DNA of 38,113 nucleotides from Actinomycetota bacterium. Its GTDB lineage: Bacteria > Actinomycetota > Thermoleophilia > Solirubrobacterales > Solirubrobacteraceae. Within the stretch, counting starts at the first letter, position 1. Each line of letters opens with the position of its first letter. The notes under the pieces are model-generated. The model was not told the origin of the DNA. It saw only the letters and a list, made by a program, of their open reading frames with translations, and did not search any database. This document shows, one piece after another, positions 32,584 to 38,113 of this stretch. The stretch lies in the NCBI GenBank assembly GCA_005888335.1, contig VAWY01000071.1, forward strand, positions 1-38,113. Direction: 5' to 3'. A program made the translations under genes and the position numbers.

Positions 32584-35500
32584 GCGCGCTCAGCGTCCGC
32601 CACAGCGCGGCCCCGAGGCAGCACAGCGCGAGCACGCCGACCCAGTGCGCGGCGATGCGATCGGCGGCGTAGTTCGTGTCGTAGCCGCCGCGGTCGCCGC
32701 CGGCGGTGGCGTAGAGGATCGGCACGGGCACGAGCAGCAGCGCGCCGGCGGCGAGGGCCAGGCGGCGGGCGGGGATGCCGCGCGCGAGGACGAGCGCCAC
32801 GGCGGGACCGAGAACGACGCCGGCGCGCAGCGCGAAGACGAAGCCCAGGACGACCGCGGCGGCGGCGCCCGCGGCGAGCGCCCGGGGCAGCGGCCAGCGG
32901 GGCGGCGCGGGCTCGTCGGGCAGGGGTGCGAGCGGGCTCGCGGCGGCGGACGGCCGGCGGCGGCGCAGGAGGAGCGCCGCGGCGAGAGCGAGGCACGTGA
33001 CCAGCGAGATGCCGTAGCCCCACGGCAGCACCCGGTCGGGAGCGAAGGCGACGTCGACGTTGCGGCACCCGGGCCTGACGCGCCACGCGTTGGCGTAGCC
33101 CTGCATCGGCACGGGCGCCCCCAGCGAACGCCCGTCGCACGTGGCCCGCCACCCGCGGTTGTAGCTCTCGCCGTCCACGAGCCAGCCCGGCCGCCGGACG
33201 TCGAGCCGCACGCCGTCGCGCTCGCCGTCGCCGGGGTGGCCGGGGGCGAGGACGCTGCCGGCGGTGGACGGAGACGGCGCGGGCTGCGGCGCCGGCGACC
33301 GCAGGCGCAGCTGGTCGACGCGCACCACGCCGCGGCCGCCGAAGAGGTCCTGGCGGCCGGCGGGAAGGGCGATCGGCGGCCCGCAGGCGATCGCGCGCAC
33401 GGGCCGGGCCGCGTCGAGATCGGCGACGTCGCCGGACACGCGCAGCGCGATCCGCCCCGCGGCGGTCTCGATCGTCGCGTCGCCGCAGCGACCGCGCAGC
33501 GCCCCCCTGCGCCGCGGCCGGGCGCGCGCGCCGGGCACGCCGAGAACCTCCGCGATCCCGACCGCACGGCGCATGCGCTCGAGCCCGGTCGCGCCGCGCG
33601 GGAACCGCGCCCGCAGGACGGTCAGTGCGAAGCGCCGCCCGTGGACCGGCGCCGGAAGCGCGACGGCGCCGCGCCGGACGGCGAGCAGCGCCGGCGCGTG
33701 GCCGTCGACGGCGAGCGCCACGCGGACGGGCGCGCGGACCGTGAGGCGCGGCGCGACCAGCCGCAGCCGCCGCACCGTCACCGCCCGCCGCGTGCGCCAG
33801 CGCAGCACCGGTCGCCGCGCCGACCACGGACCGAGCCACGCGGTCGTCCGGTCCCCGTCGAACGCGCTCGACGCCCGGGCGGACGGGTCGTTCTGGTAGC
33901 GCCCGGACGAGGTCGCCACGAAGCCGGTCTCCGCTTCGTCGCCCGCCAGGCGGTCCAGCGCGGCGTCCGACGCGCCCGGGTCGACGCCGATCCATGCGTC
34001 GGCGCGCCAGCGGCGCGCGGCCGGCGGGTCGATCGTGCGGGCCAGGCGCGGCTCCGGGTCGACGCGGTCACGCAGCAGCCCGGCCTGCCACGGCCCGACG
34101 GGCGGGCCCTCGCGGCCGGGGGCGTCGATCGTCGTGCGCGCGAGCAGGTACGTCAGGGCGGCGCGGCGGAGATCGGCGCCGCGCAGCGCGCGCTCGACGA
34201 GCACCGGCGGGCGCAGCGTCTCGTGCACGCGCAGCCCCGGCACCCGCAGCTCGCGGATGCCGCCGCCCGCGGCAGCCCGCCGCCTCGGCCCACGCACGTC
34301 CGCGATCCGCACGCTCAACTCCCGCACGCCGCGCAGCCCGACCACGAGGTGGTTCCACCCGCGCCGCACGCCGAACGTGCGCCCGTTGACGGCCACGCGC
34401 GTCACCACGCCGCGCGAGTCGTCGTAGGGCATGAGGTCGATCGCGGGCACGTCGCGCGGGCGGTCGAAGCCCACGTCGAGGTGATGGCGCGAGCGCGACA
34501 GCAGCCGGTCGGCGAGCCACGCGGTGCGCGGGTCGCCGTCCACCGCGGCGAGCGGCTGGTGCTCGGGGAACTGCGTGACCTGCGGCGAGGCCGGCGCCGT
34601 CACCGACACGCCGCCGGCCACCCGCGCGACGGTCTGCCCGTCGGGCCCGCGGCCGAACGGCTCGAGCATCGTCCCGTCGGCCGAGACGTCCTGGCCGGGC
34701 TCGAGCGTCGCCCCGGTGTTGGCGCGGTAGCGCGAGGCGACATAGGCGCGCCGGCGGTTGCTGTCGGTGACGACGAGCTCGCCGCCTGCGCGCGCGGCGG
34801 CGCGGACGCGCGCCGTGCCCGCGTCGGCCGCGTAGGCGAGCGGGCGGTCGGGGCGCAGCATGCCGAAAGCGGCCAGCTCGGCGATCCCCTCTCCCCCGCC
34901 GTCGACGATCGTCTCCGGCTCGCGCGCCACGAGGCGGACGAGCCCTCCGGTGCGAACGCGCGCGACGCGGACGCGCGGCAGGCGAACCGGCCCGCGCACG
35001 CGCCCGGCGGCCGCGGGCAGCGTTCGCCAGGCGCCGAACGCGCGCCCGCGGCGCCCGAGCACGTCGGCTGCCTCGACCGGCCCGACCGCCCCGGCGCGCG
35101 AGCGGTCCACGTCGGTGCTCGTGACGACCGCCCCCACGCCGAGCAGGTCGAGCAGCGCCGGCAGCTGCCCGGGCACGGCGCGCTCCTGGGTGACGAGCGC
35201 GTCGACGCTCGCGAGCAGGTCGACCGCCCGCAGGTCCGCGTAGGGCACGAGCGTGTGCTCGGCCACCGGGCGGTGCGCCAGCGAGGGCAGGATCGGGTCG
35301 ATGGTCCCGCCCCAGTCGTAGTACGCGAACAGCTCGCCGGGCAGGACGAGCGCGCGGTCGCCGGGCGGCAGCCGGTCGACGGCACGGGCGGCGTCGCGCC
35401 ACGCCGCGGGCACCTTGAAGGCGAGCTGCGGCTCGGGGGCACGCCCCGACGTCAGCGGCCAGGCGGCGGCCCCGGCGAGGGCGAGCGCACCGGCGGCCAG

Positions 35501-36748
35501 CGCCACGCGGGCGCGCGCGGGCGCCCACCGCGACCACGCGAGCCCGAAGGCGCCCCCTCCGAGCACGGCGAGCCCGAGCGCGACCAGCGGCCCGGCCTTG
35601 TACGTCGTGCGCAGGAACTGGACCGCCTGGACGTGGTAGTAGACGCCGGTCAGCGCGCGGCGCAGCGGCGTGCCCTCCGGGAAGCCCGCGCTCATGACCA
35701 GCACGCCCGCGAGCACGAGGGCGAGGAAGAACGGCCCGTAGCGCCAGCGGCGCGTCCACGCGAAGCCGCCCAGCGCGAGCGCGGGCACGGCGAGTCCGGC
35801 GGTGAGGATCGGCGCATCGAAGAGCAGCGGCGGCCCGTGCGACGCGAACGGCCGCAGGACGCCGCCGAAGCCGACGCCGATGTAGCTCGTCCAGAACCCC
35901 ATCAGCCGCAGCGACTCGGTCACGCTCGTCGGCCCCCAGATCGTCCCGGGCTGCTCGGTGAAGGGCAGGAAGTTCAGGCCGTAGCGCGCGTGGACGACCA
36001 CCGGCAGCACCCACCAGGCGTTGGCCAGCGCGGTGATCGGCGCGAGGCGGAGCAGGAACGCGCCCGCCGAGCGGCCGGCCACGCCGCCCGCCAGGCGCTC
36101 GTAGGCGAGCAGCAGCGCCGGCCCGAGCAGCAGCCACGCGGTCGTCGCGGCGTTGACGCCGCCGCCCGTGCACGTCAGCGCGAGCGCGAACGCCGCGGGC
36201 CAGCGCCAGCCCCGCGGCTCGCGCAGCCCGCGGTGGACGGCGAGCAGCAGCCAGGGCAGCGCCGCGTAGGCCAGCAGGGCCACCGACGTGCGGTTGGCAT
36301 AGACCGCGACGTACGGGTTGAGCACGTAGAGCGCCGCCGCCGCGGCGTGCGCGGCGCCGCGCGGTCGGCCCAGGAGCGCATCGAGCAACCGCAGGACGCC
36401 GTAGGCCGACGCGGCGAGCAGGGCGCCGAGCCACAGCCGGTGCACGATCCAGAGGGGGACCCCCGCGAGCTCGCCCAGCGCGAACCACGGCGCCATCGGA
36501 AAGAGGTAGCCGCCGTACTGGCCGCCGAAGACGTGCCCGAGCGAGCCGGTCGGCGTCCACGCCGCGGCGACGCGCGTCAGGAACTCGCCGGGGTCGACGT
36601 AGAGGTCGATCTTCGTGTCGGCGATGACCTGCCCCGGTCGCTGGGCCACCGCGAGCGCCAGGCACGCCGCGGTCAGGCCGAGGGCGATCGCCCGGTCACC
36701 GGTGGGCCTCCTCGCAACGTGCCACACGAAATGGCGGACGCCGATCAC
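32534..36748 (-). CDS. AftD-like alpha-(1->3)-arabinofuranosyltransferase
   Basis: 1404 residues, the size of mycobacterial AftD (~1400). The GT-C half (~1-440) has about 11-13 membrane helices with the catalytic Asp region ADTKIDLYVDPGEFL in the first outer loop. The extracytoplasmic half carries two F5/8-type carbohydrate-binding domains (LAAVDGDPRTAWLAD, ~740; ASSAFDGDRTTAWLGPW, ~970). Three or four helices close the C-terminus. The likely donor is decaprenyl-phospho-arabinose on the outer face. GTG start at 36748. It is convergent with the methyltransferase and divergent from the ligase gene. Presence of arabinan in this organism is not known, so the sugar is inference. Confidence 0.85.
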   Translation of the reverse strand: MIGVRHFVWHVARRPTGDRAIALGLTAACLALAVAQRPGQVIADTKIDLYVDPGEFLTRVAAAWTPTGSLGHVFGGQYGGYLFPMAPWFALGELAGVPLWIVHRLWLGALLAASAYGVLRLLDALLGRPRGAAHAAAAALYVLNPYVAVYANRTSVALLAYAALPWLLLAVHRGLREPRGWRWPAAFALALTCTGGGVNAATTAWLLLGPALLLAYERLAGGVAGRSAGAFLLRLAPITALANAWWVLPVVVHARYGLNFLPFTEQPGTIWGPTSVTESLRLMGFWTSYIGVGFGGVLRPFASHGPPLLFDAPILTAGLAVPALALGGFAWTRRWRYGPFFLALVLAGVLVMSAGFPEGTPLRRALTGVYYHVQAVQFLRTTYKAGPLVALGLAVLGGGAFGLAWSRWAPARARVALAAGALALAGAAAWPLTSGRAPEPQLAFKVPAAWRDAARAVDRLPPGDRALVLPGELFAYYDWGGTIDPILPSLAHRPVAEHTLVPYADLRAVDLLASVDALVTQERAVPGQLPALLDLLGVGAVVTSTDVDRSRAGAVGPVEAADVLGRRGRAFGAWRTLPAAAGRVRGPVRLPRVRVARVRTGGLVRLVAREPETIVDGGGEGIAELAAFGMLRPDRPLAYAADAGTARVRAAARAGGELVVTDSNRRRAYVASRYRANTGATLEPGQDVSADGTMLEPFGRGPDGQTVARVAGGVSVTAPASPQVTQFPEHQPLAAVDGDPRTAWLADRLLSRSRHHLDVGFDRPRDVPAIDLMPYDDSRGVVTRVAVNGRTFGVRRGWNHLVVGLRGVRELSVRIADVRGPRRRAAAGGGIRELRVPGLRVHETLRPPVLVERALRGADLRRAALTYLLARTTIDAPGREGPPVGPWQAGLLRDRVDPEPRLARTIDPPAARRWRADAWIGVDPGASDAALDRLAGDEAETGFVATSSGRYQNDPSARASSAFDGDRTTAWLGPWSARRPVLRWRTRRAVTVRRLRLVAPRLTVRAPVRVALAVDGHAPALLAVRRGAVALPAPVHGRRFALTVLRARFPRGATGLERMRRAVGIAEVLGVPGARARPRRRGALRGRCGDATIETAAGRIALRVSGDVADLDAARPVRAIACGPPIALPAGRQDLFGGRGVVRVDQLRLRSPAPQPAPSPSTAGSVLAPGHPGDGERDGVRLDVRRPGWLVDGESYNRGWRATCDGRSLGAPVPMQGYANAWRVRPGCRNVDVAFAPDRVLPWGYGISLVTCLALAAALLLRRRRPSAAASPLAPLPDEPAPPRWPLPRALAAGAAAAVVLGFVFALRAGVVLGPAVALVLARGIPARRLALAAGALLLVPVPILYATAGGDRGGYDTNYAADRIAAHWVGVLALCCLGAALWRTLSALNTARDPAAAARRSTP

Positions 36749-36913
36749 CGCCTGGCGGCGTCCTCGGTCGGGCCCGTGGCTGCGCCACTGTGCCCTCCCT
36801 GCGTCCTTGCCAGTCGGCGCCGGCGCCTGGCCATTTCACGCGTCTCGTCACGAGGAGACCCACTCGCCGCAGCGGCCATGCGGCCGGGCAGGCTACGTAG
36901 TGTCCCGCGGCCG
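36749..36913. other. Divergent intergenic region
   Basis: 165 bp between the AftD-like GTG and the ligase ATG. It should contain both promoters. I see no well-formed -35/-10 pair; TACGTA at 36894-36899 just before the ligase start is the most A/T-rich spot. A short open frame on the minus strand here has no coding character. Confidence 0.4.
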
Positions 36914-38113
36914 ATGCGCCGACCCGTCCTGCTCTGTGCCTGCGCCCTGCTCGCCGCCGGCCCCACCGTGCTGGCCTTCGTGAGCGGCGGCTACTTCGAG
37001 CACGCGCGCCTCGTCGCGCTGGCCGTCGCCGCCGTCGCGCTCGCCGCCGCGGCGCTCGGCGAGCCGCGCGCCGTCGTCCCGGCGGCGGCGCCCGGTCGCG
37101 CGGCGCTCGCCGCGCTCGCCGCCTACGCGGCCTGGGTGGCGATCGCCTCGACCTGGTCGCCGATCGCCTTCGACGGACGTGCCGACGTCCAGCGCGCGCT
37201 GCTCTACCTCGCCGCGTTCGCCGCCGCCGCGGCGGCGTGGCGCTCGCGCGCCCGCCTCGCGTGGCTCGAGCCCGCGCTGGCCGCCGGGACGGTCGTCGTG
37301 ATCGGCTACGGGCTGTCCGGCCGGCTGGCGCCGGGCGTGGTCACGCTCCATCGCTCGTTCAGCGCGGGCGGGCGCCTGGAGCAGCCGCTGACGTACTGGA
37401 ACGCCACCGGCAGCCTGGCGGCGATCGGGTTCGTGCTGTGCGCGCGGCTGGCGGGCGAGCCGTCGCGCCCGCGCGCCGTGCGCTGCGCGGCGGCGGCGGG
37501 CGCGGTCCCGCTGGCCATGGGCGTCTACCTGAGCTTCTCCCGCGGCGCGCTCGCCGCGCTGGCCGCCGGCGTGCTCGTCCTCCTGCTCGTCGCGCCCACC
37601 CGGGCGCAGCTGCGCGCGCTCGGCGTCGCCCTCGCGACCGGGATCCTGGCCAGCGCGGTGGCCGGGTCGTCCGACGGCGTGCGCGCGCTTGCCGGCTCGG
37701 CGAGCGCGCGGGAGATCGGCGGCGGCGCCGTGCTCGGCGCCGCGCTGGCCCTCGCCGCCTTCGCCGCGCTGCTCACCGCCGCCGCGGCCCGCGAGGAGGC
37801 CGCCGGCGACCGGCGCCTGGCCGGCCCGGCGTGGGCGCGCCCGGCCGCCGTCGCCACGCTGGTCGCGGTCCTGATCGTCCCGGTCGTGCTCACCGGCCAT
37901 GACCGCCCGGCCGCCTTCGGCGCCACCAACCAGCGCTTCTCGAGCGCGAGCTCGAACCGCTACGACTACTGGCGCGTCGCCCTCGACATCGGCGCCGATC
38001 ACCCGCTCGCCGGCGTCGGGCCCGGCGGCTTCGCCGTGCACTGGCTGCGCCGCCGGCCCATCGACGAGCCCGTCCACGACGCGCACTCGTTCGAGCTCGA
38101 GGCGTTCGCCGAG
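36914..38113 (+). CDS. O-antigen ligase/polymerase family protein, partial
   Basis: 400 residues to the window edge; the 3' end is missing. ATG at 36914 opens a polytopic membrane protein with about ten hydrophobic segments (VLLCACALLAAGPTVLAFVS at the N-terminus). RSFSAGGRLEQPLTYWNATG, VYLSFSRGALAALAAGVLV and the periplasmic block GADHPLAGVGPGGFAVHWL followed by DAHSFELEAFAE match the Wzy_C/WaaL pattern (HPxxGvGxGxF and AHSxxLE). Such enzymes polymerise or ligate lipid-linked glycans on the outer face, the last step after flipping by the nearby flippase. The start lacks a clear RBS. Confidence 0.85.
   Translation, partial: MRRPVLLCACALLAAGPTVLAFVSGGYFEHARLVALAVAAVALAAAALGEPRAVVPAAAPGRAALAALAAYAAWVAIASTWSPIAFDGRADVQRALLYLAAFAAAAAAWRSRARLAWLEPALAAGTVVVIGYGLSGRLAPGVVTLHRSFSAGGRLEQPLTYWNATGSLAAIGFVLCARLAGEPSRPRAVRCAAAAGAVPLAMGVYLSFSRGALAALAAGVLVLLLVAPTRAQLRALGVALATGILASAVAGSSDGVRALAGSASAREIGGGAVLGAALALAAFAALLTAAAAREEAAGDRRLAGPAWARPAAVATLVAVLIVPVVLTGHDRPAAFGATNQRFSSASSNRYDYWRVALDIGADHPLAGVGPGGFAVHWLRRRPIDEPVHDAHSFELEAFAE

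Noticed and set aside
36745..36966. Small minus-strand gene upstream of the AftD-like gene
   Set aside because: No coding signature; it is the leader of the AftD-like gene and the start of the ligase gene.

Overview
The window is about 38 kb of very GC-rich DNA. Codons almost always end in G or C, genes are tightly packed with many 4-nt start/stop overlaps (ATGA, GTGA, CTGA), and GTG and TTG starts are used. Together with a Rex repressor, a K+-independent membrane pyrophosphatase, class III cyclases of mycobacterial type, AftD-like and LPXTG proteins, this suggests an actinobacterium, most likely a deep-branching soil lineage such as Thermoleophilia/Solirubrobacterales. That placement is inference, not a database match. 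No rRNA, tRNA or CRISPR array was seen.

Layout. (1) 1-1248: the 3' end of an IS4/IS1634-type insertion sequence, then two tandem paralogues of a small unknown protein; the first appears to have lost its 5' end to the IS. (2) 1435-8635, plus strand: a translationally coupled five-gene glycan cluster (glycoside hydrolase-GT2 fusion, ABC exporter, APH-type kinase, ChbG/YdjC deacetylase, second glycosyltransferase). (3) 15056-8639, minus strand: two APC permeases with C-terminal universal-stress (USP) domains, a 65-aa membrane protein, two TrkA/RCK proteins and an FAD oxidoreductase, which looks like a KimA/Trk-style potassium module. (4) 15168-16721: a membrane adenylate cyclase, divergent from region 3. 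(5) 20271-16718, minus: an acyl-CoA ligase coupled to a secreted Asp-box propeller protein.

(6) 20272-20961: a 690-bp gene-free region with a large palindromic repeat: 90-bp inverted arms around three related hairpins, plus a third partial arm. (7) 25557-20962, minus: glutaredoxin-like protein, Rex, GCS2-family ligase and a small protein, then hppA, a redox/energy module. (8) 25619-26137: a lipoprotein. (9) 28765-26134, minus: the tsaE-tsaB-rimI-tsaD cluster (t6A tRNA modification and ribosomal protein acetylation), with tsaB apparently starting at CTG. (10) 28760-28968: a MITE-like imperfect palindrome. (11) 28969-38113: an LPXTG protein and a second surface-polysaccharide locus: GT4-flippase fusion, methyltransferase carrying two tiny palindromes in frame, AftD-like arabinofuranosyltransferase, and an O-antigen ligase cut by the window end.

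The best candidates for something undescribed are the 420-bp palindromic super-element at 20381-20801, the in-frame GAA-loop palindromes at 31853-31892, the coupled glycan cluster with a hydrolase-transferase fusion, and the APC-USP/RCK transport module.
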